The notes under the pieces: generated by a model
The model's database searches: none
What the model saw: the letters and a program-made list of their open reading frames with translations, nothing else
What the model was told of the DNA's origin: nothing
From: Hygrophila difformis
Taxonomy: Eukaryota > Streptophyta > Magnoliopsida > Lamiales > Acanthaceae
Length of the DNA: 64,000 nt
Direction of reading: 5' to 3'
Assembly (NCBI GenBank): GCA_030278955.1
Contig: JAOANR010000014.1
Coordinates: 24,554,068-24,618,067, forward strand
Program-made: the position numbers and the translations under genes
Shown: one piece after another, positions 20,401 to 30,990 of the stretch
Position numbering within the stretch: the first letter of the stretch is position 1
Layout: each line of letters opens with the position of its first letter

Positions 20401-22375
20401 GTTTGATGCTAGAGCTGAAGAAGGATGGTTTTTGGGTTACTCCAATAACTCAAGAGCTTATCGAGTTTATCTGATCCAATCTCGAAAGGTTATTGAAACA
20501 GTAAATGTCCTTTTTGAGGATAAATATTGTTTACCTAGAGATTATGATGATGATACAGCCCCAAGCGTTGATACTCCATTAGATATTCCTGATGTTGGTA
20601 CATCCAGTCAACAACAGTCAGAAGGAATAGTCATTAATGATGATGGAGAAGATGATCATGAAGATAATCCAGAGGATGATGATTCAAGTGCTAAAGCTGA
20701 TGTTTCTGATAAGAGAAGAGGTCCAAGGACTCTAAAGCATCACTCACAGCAAGACATTATAGGTGATCCAAGTGCTCAACGCCTAACTCGAAGCAAGAAG
20801 GTCAATTACAGAGAATTGGCAGGACTAAATTGCTTCATATCTAGAGTGGAACCTAAGAATGTATCCGAAGCCCTACAAGATGAATATTGGATAGCAGCCA
20901 TGCAGGATGAGTTGATCCAGTTTGAAAGAAACGATGTTTGGGAGTTGGTTGAACAACCGAAGAACATCAATGTCATTGGCACGAAATGGGTCTTTAGGAA
21001 TAAAACTGATGAGCAAGGCAACATTATAAGGAATAAAGCTCGCCTAGTTGCTCAAGGTTTCACACAAATAGAAGGTTTAGATTATGGTGAAACTTTCGCC
21101 CCTGTAGCTCGGATGGAAGCTGTCAGAATTCTACTAGCCTTTGCTTGTACTATGGATTTCAAGCTGTATCAACTTGACATCAAAACAGCTTTCTTAAATG
21201 GCAAGATCAAGGAGGAGATCTTTGTGGCACAGCCTGCTGGTTTTGAGGATCCAACTAGACCAAATCATGTTTATCGAGTAAGAGGTGCACTCTATGGTCT
21301 TAAGCAAGCTCCTAGAGCTTGGTATGATCGATTGTCTTCATTCCTTATCTGCAATGGTTACAAAAGAGGAGAAGCTGATAAGACGATGTTTATCAAACAT
21401 GAGAACGACCACTTCATTATTGCACAAGTATATGTAGATGATATTATCTTCGGAGCAACGTCAGAACATCTCAGAAACGACTTTATTAAAGCAATGCAGT
21501 CTGAGTTTGAAATGAGTATGATAGGAGAGTTAACTTACTTCTTAGGACTACAAGTGAAGCAACTGGATGATGGAATATTTCTTAGTCAAGAGAAGTATGC
21601 TCGAAACATGCTAAAGAGATTTAAGCTGGATGATAGCAAGGTCGCTAGAACACCGCAAGGACAACAACAGAAACTATCTAAGCATGATCAAGGAGCTGAT
21701 GTAGATCAGAAATTGTATCGAAGTATGATTGGTAGTCTACTCTACTTAACAGCCACTAGACCAGATATCTCTTTTAGCACGGGAGTTTGTGCAAGATTTC
21801 AAGCAAATCCAAAGGAGGTGCATTTGAAAGCTGTCAAACGCATCATGAGATATATCAAAGGAACTGTTGGATTAGGCATTTGGTTCTCTAAAAGATCAAA
21901 TTTGGACTTGATAGGGTATACGGATTCGGATTGGGCAGGTTGTAGTGATGACAGACGCTCGACGACCGGAGGCTGCTTCTACCTTGGGAACAACCTTGTG
22001 TGTTGGTTTTCTAGGAAGCAAAATATAGTAGCACTCTCCACAGCGGAAGCAGAGTATATAGCTGCAACTTGTTGTTGTTCACAACTAATGTGGATGAAGC
22101 AAATTTTGAGTGATTATGGCATTAAGAAGGATGATTTTAAGGTCTATTGCGACAATACCAGTGCGATCAACATTTCAAAGAACCCTGTTCTACATAGTCG
22201 CAGCAAGCACATCGATATAAGGTATCATTTCATTCGAGACCTTGTAGAAGAAAGTGTATGCAACATTGAACATATTGGGACGTTAGAACAACGCGCTGAC
22301 ATCCTAACTAAGGCACTTGATGGTGAAAGGTTTGAGACTCTTAGATCGGTAATGGGCCTTTGTTATTCTAACTAG
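17435..22375 (+). CDS. Copia gag-pol polyprotein, 1,646 aa, uninterrupted
   Basis: A single frame encodes all retrotransposition functions in Copia order. Gag has a UBN2-type N-terminus (PPLFDGNDYAYWKARM) and a CCHC knuckle at residues 311-324 (CFECNGRGHVRKEC). A coiled coil follows at ~390-500 (YEELKEEYEEAVQENEQL), then a second CCHC at 551-564 (CLYCNLPGHSAETC). The protease has DSG at 621-623. Integrase starts with LWHKKLGHL (His 745) and a CVDCSKGK pair, then the DDE core with RSDHGREFEN and PQQNGIAERKNRT. Reverse transcriptase carries YVDD at 1333-1336, and RNase H shows GYTDSDWAGC near 1495 and ADILTKAL near 1623. ATG 17435 follows the primer site by 50 bases. No stop or frameshift is present, so the insertion is young, but the missing 3' LTR makes this copy unable to complete its cycle. 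Confidence 0.95.
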   Translation: MSREGASNTRPPLFDGNDYAYWKARMRNYLLAQGDGVWDSVLEPWIHPTRTIRSGEGETATTTIRPATNAELTQAERTARSANYTALNAISGAMDEAQFRMIANCTSAYEAWNFLETQHEGSEDVKTTRLQRIESIFDSLRMTNDEDITSYFGRFQDIVNQATALGMTFETSKLVRKFLRTVSKKYSAKVAALEEVEKIKTMSLRELVGILQTYEINHLATERSSKNIAFKAEEEPAESFEEEVSLLSKRIGRMLQNKHFKKFQKKNRCSDNPVTTEKQNNKFEKKTDGKFRKSKKDRDDDRSEKSSEIICFECNGRGHVRKECPTAKKMRGNALQATLSDNDSEDEPEEEQSSDEDDVVAFVTREASPDPLEGNPESIKLIADMSSIVSGESGSLYAELVEIYEELKEEYEEAVQENEQLLKQLTDIRLTLDKAEAEKIKAIDDLKVLKGKYDEVKLQISTVTKEKESLREESIKLKVRVADLEKTTKGKGKLDEVLSIGKSYRDMTGIGYKNQASTGKRLFVSGGNLNAEENSLTRQNVPTSPKRRRDCLYCNLPGHSAETCMRIVRDLMNGRPVVWPHEDLKKKIRIQMEWVPKRKESNCFVVLSSQQQPRSRKWYFDSGCSRHMTGSKEILNNFTDKDCGDVVFGDGARSKITGYGNVKDGELSKLSRVYHVEGLTTNLISISQLCDEDSLVIFNKFLCQVFDHRRNNIMSGKRSKNNCYTLEANLDQALVSIDDLTNLWHKKLGHLNYQSLYKLSCSAAVRGLPKLHNNKDLTCVDCSKGKQTRAQHKKTDGVSTDHCLELIHMDLMGPTETESLNGKRYVLVCVDDFSRFTWVCFLRSKDEAFQHFKKLSLKLMNEKQTKIQRIRSDHGREFENQEFELFCNNHGIFHEYSAPKTPQQNGIAERKNRTLQEMARSMLHATALGKSFWAEAIHTACHIINRVLLRPHTNNTPYQIWNGKTPTVKYFHIFGCKCFVYRDREQIKKFDARAEEGWFLGYSNNSRAYRVYLIQSRKVIETVNVLFEDKYCLPRDYDDDTAPSVDTPLDIPDVGTSSQQQSEGIVINDDGEDDHEDNPEDDDSSAKADVSDKRRGPRTLKHHSQQDIIGDPSAQRLTRSKKVNYRELAGLNCFISRVEPKNVSEALQDEYWIAAMQDELIQFERNDVWELVEQPKNINVIGTKWVFRNKTDEQGNIIRNKARLVAQGFTQIEGLDYGETFAPVARMEAVRILLAFACTMDFKLYQLDIKTAFLNGKIKEEIFVAQPAGFEDPTRPNHVYRVRGALYGLKQAPRAWYDRLSSFLICNGYKRGEADKTMFIKHENDHFIIAQVYVDDIIFGATSEHLRNDFIKAMQSEFEMSMIGELTYFLGLQVKQLDDGIFLSQEKYARNMLKRFKLDDSKVARTPQGQQQKLSKHDQGADVDQKLYRSMIGSLLYLTATRPDISFSTGVCARFQANPKEVHLKAVKRIMRYIKGTVGLGIWFSKRSNLDLIGYTDSDWAGCSDDRRSTTGGCFYLGNNLVCWFSRKQNIVALSTAEAEYIAATCCCSQLMWMKQILSDYGIKKDDFKVYCDNTSAINISKNPVLHSRSKHIDIRYHFIRDLVEESVCNIEHIGTLEQRADILTKALDGERFETLRSVMGLCYSN

Positions 22376-22666
22376 TTCATTACAAGCTTATGTTTATAAT
22401 ATTATGTATATACTTTTACACTTGATCTGGCCCAAAAGCATTTTCAGGCCCAAATTGTTTTCAAAACCGATAAACTTGGCGTGGAGATGTTGTTGCAGCG
22501 TTCATGATGACTGCAAAAACTGACAGCCATCACGTCGTACATCAAGAAACCGTCGCCCCTTCACCTTCTTCGTCTCTCTCTTTATAGTGCAGTTTTCTGA
22601 GTTTAAACTTCACATTTGCTTTCACTCTTCGAAAATTTCAAGTTTTGCAGTTCATATTTTCTTTCA

Positions 22667-22791
22667 ATGGCTTCATCTTCTTCCACTAATGTTGCCGAGA
22701 AGCCTTCTGAGCCTGTGATCGTTCAAGAGCCTTCAAAATCCCCAATTTCTGAGAACCCTAATGATCCTGAAGTTGAAAATCCATCCCCAAT
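22667..22791 (+). CDS. Start of a third, downstream ORF of the Copia element (truncated)
   Basis: An ATG 291 bases after the gag-pol stop opens MASSSSTNVAEKPSEP and continues Pro/Ser/Glu-rich (VENPSPIS) until the junction with the repeat at 22792. SIRE-lineage elements often carry an extra, so-called envelope-like ORF at this place. Only 42 codons remain and no membrane segment is visible, so the identity rests on position. Confidence 0.45.
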
Positions 22792-25742
22792 TTCTTGTTG
22801 GCGTTGCGACTAACCAACCACTTAGCAACAGCTTATCAGCAAGAAATAGGCAACTGGCAAGTATTATTTATACTTGCAGAAGAGCCACAATGTCTTGAAG
22901 ATGGAATTGTTTCCTCTTTTGGAAATATCTGCACTTTTTTTTTGGTTAACATTTTTTGCTGATTGCAGGTAAGTATTGAAGGGAGTAGTTACGGTGCGAT
23001 CAAGCATTTTGGTAGCACATCAAGACAGTTCATCTTGACCATTAAAAATGATCCAATGGTTGTAATATCAAAAGGTTATAATGGTTAAAAAAAATGTAGC
23101 CCTATATTTAGTAAGATGATTATAAACAATTAATTCTTACAATTTTAAAGATTTTGTATCCGTAAATAGATATTAATAAATTTGCAACATATTTATTTCC
23201 ATTTACAAGAAAAAACATACCTTTGACTATAGATGCTTTTAATAACATAACAATAATACATCACCCATATATGTAGGTCGCTCAAAAGAACATTATCAAG
23301 TCGCTGAAATTTTCTATATCACGTAGCTGAAACGCACACATCTCATCGCTGAAATGTACATACCTGGGTCGCTGAAAAATACCAACTACAGTCGCTGAAA
23401 TAAATATTATCAAGTCGCTGAAATATACATTATCATGTTGCTGAAATACACATAGGTAATCGCTGAAAAGTACCCCCTCCGTCCCACTTAACTTGTCTTG
23501 TTTCACTTTTGCACACAATCCAATGCACTTTTTTAATCGGTAATATCTCAAAATGTATACAACAAAAAATTATGTAAAATATATATTCTAAAACTACATG
23601 ACTATACGATTCTAACAAGACCAAACTCAACTATTTTTTCGAAATATATACATGCAATAAAATCGAGTCAAAGTAGAACAATGAACAGTGTCAAAAAGTC
23701 AAACAGGACACGTTAGCTGGGACGGAGGGAGCACTATATATGGTCGCTGAAATATACTACAACATGTCACTAAAATAGATCATATCATGTCGCTGACATC
23801 ATAAGTTGCTGAAAAAGGCACTACTATGTCGCTGAAAAAGGCTTCCATGGTCAGGCGGTGTGTTCCATTGGTTGCTGGTGCAAGATGAGAGGATGGATCT
23901 CGCTTGAGGGCAGGCACCTTTGTGTGTGGTCCTTGGTCAGAGGGGAAGATTGTTGGGTTCAAATCAAGTCTCAAATGGAGAATACAAAGGAAGCTTGCCT
24001 TGCATAAAAAGTATTTCCCTAATTTGATTAGTATGAGGTATCGGCCAAAAGCGAACAATATGATATACTAATGTTGGAGTTAGGTTGGGAGTCCTGGCCC
24101 CTTACAGATGATTTGCAAAATACCTATTTACTTCATTAGTAGAATTGAACAGACCACGAAACTAATTTACATGTATTCTGACATGGATGTCATGACACAT
24201 GGCATCATGATTCCTTATTTTCCCGAGGGCTCGGTTTTGAAGCACCGAATAAAGAAGTTTATTAATTCAGTCTCTTTATTTTTATTTCAGGAAGCAGATA
24301 AATTGGAGCCGAAGAAGGAGCCCAGATTGCAGCTGATAATGTAGGTTGAAGAATACCGGAAACGCCCGGGTCCCATTAATTTGGGACGCACTTTGTCGAA
24401 TTAAATCCAGAAGGAAGGAGACCTCTAGATGAATTACAGACCAAAATAGCATAACGAGGTCTAAAAGGAGGACACCATCGCCATCGCCACCGCCACCAGA
24501 ACACCACCGCTGCTGCCCGGAACAGTGCCGTCAACACCGCCATCGCCAGAAAGGTCATCGGAAGTTCACCGGAGGTCATCGGAATCTGACCGGAATTTCA
24601 CCGGAAAAGTCGTCGCCGTCGCCGGTGAATGGCTGGTCAAGGCCGGAACAGTAGTCACCGATTGTGGGTCCCAGCCGCAAGTGAGTTCCATGTATTCTTC
24701 AAATTTTGGCCAAGTATTGGAGTTGGTACGATGGTCTACCCTCAGGTAGGATGGGCACAAACCCATCGAATTGTACCTGTTGGTATCCACTGAACCCGCA
24801 GCCACCTTCACGTGCTCGATCTGCGGGAGCCGCGTCTGCACGCGAGTACGATGGGTAAGCCTCCATCGAACACGACAGCCCATCGCACCTGACTCCCTTC
24901 CGCACCAATTTTTCATGCTGCTTCCATTTTTGAGCTTCAATTGATGAAATTATGATTGGTTCGATCTGTACACCCTTCCAACACGCAGCGATCACTTTTG
25001 TCCTTTGGGTTTATTAAATATCTAGTTAGCCTTTAATTATGTAATTTGTGGTTTGGCATATAAATAGACCTCCCACACTCTTTGTATTTACTTTGATTAT
25101 TATTGAAAATTTCCTTCATATTTTTCAAAGTCATTTTGAGAGCATCTAAACCGTGCTCTCACACATTTGTGAAATTCTTTGGATTGTTTACACCATTGAA
25201 GATTGGAGCTTGCTTCGATGCCCCTTAATGGAGGATGCACTCATGAAGCTCACTTGTTTTGAGCAGATCTCATATTCTCCCTTGGCCTTACTTAGTCCCA
25301 TTTCTCCATAAGTTCTCTTATACTTTTTATTTTTATGCTATTAATTAATGTTCTTGTTCTTCTCTTACTTGTCCATCATTCCGATATTAGCTTAGCAAGC
25401 ATTTCGATCCATGGTATATTCGGGCAATATGTGAAATATATTTATGTTCCACCTTTGCAATATATTAAGGTTTCTTTCTATTGATCTTTCATATATCTCA
25501 TAAAAATTGCCGAAATTACCTCTGAATTTAATGTGTCACCGCCTCAAGTTCATCTATGGTTCCGATCCGTACAGTCAAATTCCTTGGCTTATCTATTTTA
25601 ACCATGTATTCCAAAAATTGGGTTCAAATTTACTTCCCTCGACAGAGAATTTGACATTCGCTCATATGTGCTTTAAAAAATTTTGACTTGTTTGGTTGCA
25701 ATTTTCTTATACTACATGTTTATACAAATTAAAATGCACACT
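22792..25742. repeat. 2,951 bp direct repeat, copy 2 (right flank looks like the empty Copia site)
   Basis: Near-identical to 13734-16684. It carries the GATA 3' flank without the gene, the GTCGCTGAA array (23277-23836), the MITE (23473-23731), the LTR-like block (24340-25644) and its TATA box (25059-25067). The left border is a break inside the Copia third ORF. After the right border the sequence continues as TTTTCAAATC instead of the Copia LTR. Confidence 0.95.
23473..23731. mobile_element. Stowaway-type MITE, duplicate copy
   Basis: Same element as 14415-14673, carried along by the 2,951 bp duplication rather than by a new insertion: flanks and decayed TSD are identical. Confidence 0.9.
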
Positions 25743-25807
25743 TTTTCAAATCATTATTATATGAAGGTGGCAGGACTATAATCAGCAAACACAGGGGAAA
25801 AAAATCC

Positions 25808-26142
25808 AAAATCATCCCATAATTTTTAACAATATAATTTCATAAACAACCTCATATTAATTGAATTATCCATATTCATCCACTAAGTGTGTTAATTTTC
25901 AGCCAAACCATCACATTCCTTAGTCACGGTTTTAGTTGATGTCTCACCTGGATTAGTCGACAAGTCAGAGTGCCAATCAATACCAACAAATACCCGAGTG
26001 ACACGTCGTCTAAAACCGTGATTAAGGCGGGTGGGATGATTTGGGCAAAAATTAACATATTTAATGGATGGATTTTGATAATTCACTTGTTACGAGATGG
26101 TTTAAGAAATTTTTAAACTTATGGGATTATTTAATTTGGTGG
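25808..26142. mobile_element. Fold-back (long inverted-repeat) element downstream of the P450
   Basis: The left arm (~25808-25935: AATCATCCCATAA, ATTGAATTATC, GTGTTAATTTT, ACGGTTTTAG) pairs with the right arm (~26008-26142: CTAAAACCGTGATTA, AAAATTAACATATTTAA, GATAATTCACTTG, TTATGGGATTATT). Arms are ~125 bp, diverged, around a ~70 bp centre. The structure suits an aged MITE; termini and TSD are not resolved. Confidence 0.6.
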
Positions 26143-26687
26143 TGGTTGTTGTTTTTTGATTTATGTTTTTTCCAAACCCAACCCTCAAATGTTTTATCTC
26201 AGATGATTGATTATGTTAGGAAAATAATTAAAATTTAGAGTTTGAAGTTTAAAGTTTAGATTTTCGAATTTGGAATTATGGGTGAAAATTTAATTTTAAA
26301 TTGAGATAGTTTTGAGTAGTAATGTTTGGTGTTATAGTTTAAAATTAGAGTTTAGAAGTTGGAGTTTGAAAGCTAAAAGTTGTAGAGATGAACTTTCAAA
26401 TTTTAGTGGTTAATCAAATTAGTGTTACTATATATTACTTCATTCCTTTAAGCTATTTTTAATATTTATTTTAAAAACTAAATGCTAAAGTTTTCTCCCA
26501 AAAGATATACGTACAATATACCAGTAATAAGATTTCTATTACCATATAACTAAAAATGATTTCTCATGAATCATGTGAAATACTTGTAATGACATTTTGA
26601 ACCACCACATCCCATATATATAAGCCCAGCAGCTAGCTAACCCCCATGATTTTATTACAGAAAATAGGGTATGGAGTTAATTACTAA
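26143..26687. other. AT-rich P450 3' flank
   Basis: Repetitive TTTAGAGTTTGAAGTTTAAAGTTTAGA-like phrases occupy 26230-26390 and look slippage-derived. I see no gene, RNA or clear element. The P450 3' UTR must lie at the right end. Confidence 0.5.
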
Positions 26688-29517
26688 CTAGGCCTTTGGT
26701 TGCTTAGGAATAGCTGTTAACGGCACGAGCTTGCGAAGTGTGAGCCCTAGGCTCTCTCTCATATCCAGATTTTTTGAGTTGACGCCAACGGGGAGCTCCC
26801 AGTCGAACGACTGTACCAAACGGGCCAACGTGAGGTTAACCATTTTGTTCCCCAGGAGCATACCTATGCACGACCTTCTTCCCGACCCAAATGGGATTAG
26901 CTCATAGTGTTGCCCTTTGGAGTCGATGGTCGAGTTTAGGAACCTTTCGGGCTTGAAACACAAAGGATCCGTCCACGAATCACCATCCCTATGGATCGCG
27001 TATGCATTGAGAATTAATGTCGTGTTTTTAGGGATCATGTAGCCCATGAATTCGACCTCATGCCTCGCCTTTCTGGGGAGGAGGAGAGGAAGTGATGGGT
27101 GCAGCCTCATTGTTTCTTTTACCACCGCCTGCAAATTTGGCAATCCGTTTAGGTCGCTCTCTTGAACCGTCTTTGAAAGACCGCCAAGCTCCATCTTAAG
27201 CTTCCTCATCGAGTCGGGATTGGATAGGAGCTCAGCCATAGCCCACTCAATAGTACTGCTTGTAGTTTCTGTTCCAGCAAAAAACATCTCCTACCACAAC
27301 AAAAATAAAAATATAAATAAATATATGGTCATGCATGTTTGGCAAATAAGCTAAATGAAATTAGGTTATGCTATTCAATTTAACATAAATTAGCTTATTT
27401 AAACAAAATAACTTAAAATAGTGTTTAATCAACTTTTTTTGAAACCGCTGCAAATAGAAGCATTTTGGAATTAGATTATTCTAGGCAAAAAATTTACCAC
27501 AAAACTGCCAAACAACAAATTTTAACTAATTTATTACTCAAATTACTCACATCTCACATGATCAGTTAACAGCTAACAACTAATTCCCCAACAGGCCCAT
27601 AGATAAATAAAATATGCGGTTAATTAAGCTTTTAGCGATACTTGGGTAGTTGGGTTCCAGTCTAGAGCGTTTAAATGAGCCGGCTCCGGATCGGCTTGGT
27701 TCGATTCGGGATAGCCTTGAGTTTGGCTCGTTCTTTTAATAAACAAGCAAAGCTTGAACATAAAATTTAGTACTCAAAAAATAAATGAGTCAACTCGGCT
27801 AAGTTCGATTCGGAATAGACACGAGTTCGGCTCATTTGTTTAATAATTGAGTCAAGCTTGAATTAATTTTACTATTCGAAAAATAATTGAGTCAACTTGG
27901 CTCGACTCGTTAGACTCAATAGAAATTTAATAATTTTAAATTAGATAGTATTTTATTAGATTTTTATTGAAACTTTCAATAAGTATGTACTACTATTAAA
28001 TTGCTTTCCAATTGTTTATAAGGAGAAGTTTGACTCACAATTTTTAATTTTATTTCTTTTTTATTTTTAAAATTCGAAAGTGGGCCGAGACCGTTTTATT
28101 CATTGAACTCAAAAGTTTAACTAATTAGCTAGTTTCCAAGTTCAGCGCAGTTTGGCTTATTAAGAGCTCAACGCTATCTCTTTAGTTTAGCTTAAACGAG
28201 TTAAACGAAGCTTTTTTTAATACTTGTTTAATAAACGAGTTAAATTTGGCCACTAAAACATAAGTAAAACTAAACAAATAAGTATTACCAAAACCCAAAA
28301 TTCTGCGGCTAATGAGAATGTGTTTTCTAAGATAGAATATTTACCAGGACAACACTTGAGATGTTCTTTTTGGAGAATGGTCGTCCATCAGGCCCTTGAT
28401 ATTCCAACAACGCATCGAGGAAGTCCCTTGTTTCGGTTCCCCTTCGACGACGACGACGTTGCTGCTTCTCCTGAATCCTTTCCTCTACATACCCAGACAC
28501 CAAATCCATCAACTGTCCCAAATATCGTCCCGTGTTTCGCCTAATCCCCTGAGGGTCAACCCATCGCAAAAATCCATACACATCCACAACATTAGGCTTC
28601 CCAATCCACTCCATAAACTTGTCCATAGCTTCAAAGAACTTATTCCCACTCTCGGTCTTTGAATCCATTTCTTCCTTACTAAAAATGAAACTACAAATAA
28701 GGTTGAAACTCATCAAGTAAAGGTACTTAGGCAGCTCAATCTCGCCCCATCCAACCGCATCCTCCTCGATCCAACGTATCAATCCGTCAACACACCTCTG
28801 GCGAAGAGGTGCAGAATCATTGATCTTCTTCGCGGCTGTAAATTCGGTCACACAAAACCGGCGCATATTTCGCCAGTATTCGCCATACGAACCCTCGGCT
28901 AAGGATCCCTTGTGATGGTCACAGGCTGTGAAACAGTCGAGCACGGTTCGGTCGCAGAAGGCAAGGTCGTGCTTCTTGAAAAGCTCAGCAGCTGCCGCAG
29001 GCGACTGTACAAAAACAGTGTTCAGAGTTCCAAGCCTCAGCCAGAGAACAGGTCCATACCTGCAACGGCGGATCGAGAAATTTTTTTTCAATGATATCAC
29101 AAAAGTAATGGAAATTAGGTTGGAATTAATGATGGTGGTTAGAATACAAAAGATATTGAAAAAAGCTGAATTATACTACGTATTTTATAATAGTGGTATC
29201 ACCACAAAAATTCAGTGGTTGTACAAAGTCAAATCAAACAAATCTAAAATTTTTTAGCTTAAAATAGTAATTGAATTAATTTGAGTGGTATCTTGTGTCA
29301 CCACAGTCTTCTGCAGTGCATACCTGGATTTAAGTTGCTGCAGATTATGCAGGGGATTTGTCCCAATATCGAATATGTTACCGACAAGAGGCCTGCCGGG
29401 TGGCCCTGGAGGCCGAGCACTGGATCTGGAGGTGTCTGAAAAGATGACTTTTGCTAGAAACATAAGAGTTGCCACCAAAGCGATACTAGGCCAGATCACT
29501 GTATCCAACCAAGCCAT
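26688..29517 (-). CDS. Cytochrome P450, CYP76 family (CYP76A-like), 503 aa, 3 exons
   Basis: A haem-thiolate monooxygenase anchored in the ER membrane, using NADPH-P450 reductase. Exons are 29517-29324, 29059-28345 and 27290-26688; phases 2 and 0 match. Residues 1-25 form the hydrophobic anchor (TVIWPSIALVATLMFLAKVIF), followed by the hinge RPPGPPGRPLVGN. Later motifs are the oxygen-binding I-helix AGTETT (308-313), ExxR (ETMR, 362-365), PERF (417-420) and the haem loop PFGSGRRSCIG with Cys 444. LWLRLGTLNTVFVQ and ELFKKHDLAFCDRT resemble CYP76A members. The CYP76 family includes monoterpenoid, iridoid and diterpenoid oxidases, but the substrate cannot be read from sequence. A run of six Arg near residue 280 is unusual. 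The length is normal and there are no disruptions, so the gene is probably functional. No biosynthetic neighbours are visible. Confidence 0.9.
27660..28260. repeat. Degenerate GGCTCG/GAGTCAA-rich repeat in P450 intron 2
   Basis: The 1,054 bp second intron holds repeated phrases such as GTTCGATTCGGGATAG, GAGTTTGGCTCGTT, TTTAATAA, GAGTCAACTCGGCT and CTTGAATTAATTTTACTATTCGAAAAATAA. It looks like internally repeated, aged transposon sequence. No coding capacity is seen. Confidence 0.5.
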
Positions 29518-29529
29518 TACTGTTAAACT

Positions 29530-30550
29530 GTAATTTTATCCGAGTTAATAGAATGCTTGCTAGTGATATCACTTTAACTTTGAAGTCTTACCTTTTTAAC
29601 GAGTTTTAACATGAAGTGCAGTACCACTCCAGATTTTAGGTCGGCTGCTAGACCATAAAACGCGACCATCCTAACAGGGCTACGTTTTGAAAAATTAAGG
29701 GAGGGTAGATGAAAGGATCTTGCATTTATTTCTAATCGGCAGCTATGGTTTACGAGTGTATCGGCCGCATATAATTAACTCATGTAGCACATGATGGGCT
29801 ATTTGGGATTTTAGCTTTTTAGGTTCGTTAGGAGTGGGGGTTATTGTTGATATTTTTCAATCCTCTACGAACAGTTCAGTTGCAGTACAGATTAGAGGGG
29901 GTGTATGTGTAGCGCAATGGGAGAGTGTGTAAATGTAATACGATGGTGAGATTTTGGGGGGTGTATGTGTAGCGCAATGGGAGAGTGTGTATATGTACTA
30001 CGATAGTGAGATTTTGTGACGAGTTAAAAATATCATTAAAAAATCATGCTCTGACATCACATTTATAAACATCACAAAAAAAAAAAAAAAGAACACCTGA
30101 GATGTTATTATGTAATCACACTGCTATCACTAAAACATTTCCCTCCTCATGGTCTGGCGCAGGTCTGCATAATAATATGTCTCCTCTACAAGATTATTTC
30201 TCATAATATCAGATATAATAGGGTTATAGTCCAAGGTTAAGTGGCTTGATATAATTAGTTTCATAAGCATGTGATTATTTAATGAATCAAAGTGAATATG
30301 ATATTAAGTAAATGTCATTAAATTATCCTAGTGGGGTTAAATAAATAAATGACCATTCCTATCATAGTATCATGCTAGCATGCAACTACGAAATTATATG
30401 GTGGCTTTTATGCTGTGGATAAATTTAATCTTGACCGTGCGGACGGTATTTCTCTACCGTTGGATTAATGATTGATCAACGGTTGAAATGAATTGTATGG
30501 TTAGTTTTGTAATTTTACTACTTAATATGTAGGGAATTGTGTTTTTTGTT
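29530..30550. other. P450 upstream intergenic region
   Basis: This holds the presumptive P450 promoter (read leftwards from ~29600) but no clear TATA box that I can place. It also has a 60 bp tandem duplication (29896-30015), an A-tract at ~30077-30090, and otherwise unique AT-rich sequence. No gene is recognised. Confidence 0.5.
29896..30015. repeat. 60 bp tandem duplication
   Basis: GGGGGTGTATGTGTAGCGCA and the following TGGGAGAGTGTGTA...GTGAGATTTT occur twice at exactly 60 bp spacing, with about four differences. Confidence 0.85.
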
Positions 30551-30551
30551 T

Positions 30552-30990
30552 CGTAATCCACAAAATTGCTATTTTTCTGGGGGAAATTTCTAAAATATGA
30601 TACAATATTTAGATTCATTGCATGGAGTAGGTATATTTTCATATAAAGAACGTCAAAATCTGAATTCATATGAGAAAGTTAGAGCAATTCGAAATTTGTT
30701 GCGTGAGCTTTGTTGTATTGGCTTTGTCGCTGAAATTCATAGGTTATGTTGCTGAATTGCTTAGGTGATGTCGCTGAATTCTATAGTCCACGTAGCTGAA
30801 TTCTACAGGCTCAGTCGCTGAATTGTATAAGTCCCGTTGCTGAATATCGCATGAAGTTCAAATGGCTCTAACTTTCTCATATGAATTCGGATTTTGATGT
30901 TCTTTATATAAAAATCTATTTACTCAATACAAGAAATCTAAATATCATATTAGAACTCAGAAATTCCTAATAGAAAAATTGCATATTCTC
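30552..30990. mobile_element. Fold-back element with ~130 bp inverted arms around a GTCGCTGAA array
   Basis: The left arm (~30552-30690: ...AAATATGATACAATATTTAG, ATATAAAGAACGTCAAAATC, CATATGAGAAAGTTAGAGC) is the imperfect reverse complement of ~30860-30990 (GCTCTAACTTTCTCATATG, GATTTTGATGTTCTTTATAT, CTAAATATCATATTAG). The ~170 bp loop holds six direct copies of (G/A)T(C/T)GCTGAA. Exact termini and TSD are not defined. Confidence 0.7.

Larger units (their letters stand above)
16684..22791 (+). mobile_element. SIRE-like Copia retrotransposon, 3'-truncated
   Basis: Order: 5' LTR (16684-17369), tRNA-iMet-type primer site (17373-17384), one gag-pol frame (17435-22375), a non-coding gap, and the first 42 codons of a third ORF (22667-22791). 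The sequence then breaks directly into the second copy of the 2,951 bp repeat. No 3' LTR, polypurine tract or 3' target-site duplication is present. The long gag with a coiled coil and second zinc knuckle, plus an ORF downstream of pol, points to the SIRE/Maximus lineage. Confidence 0.88.

Noticed and set aside
13734..25742. One Copia element with 2.95 kb LTRs
   Set aside because: The 2.95 kb repeats lack a primer site next to them and contain the GATA 3' flank. The Copia primer site lies at 17373, after a separate 686 bp LTR.
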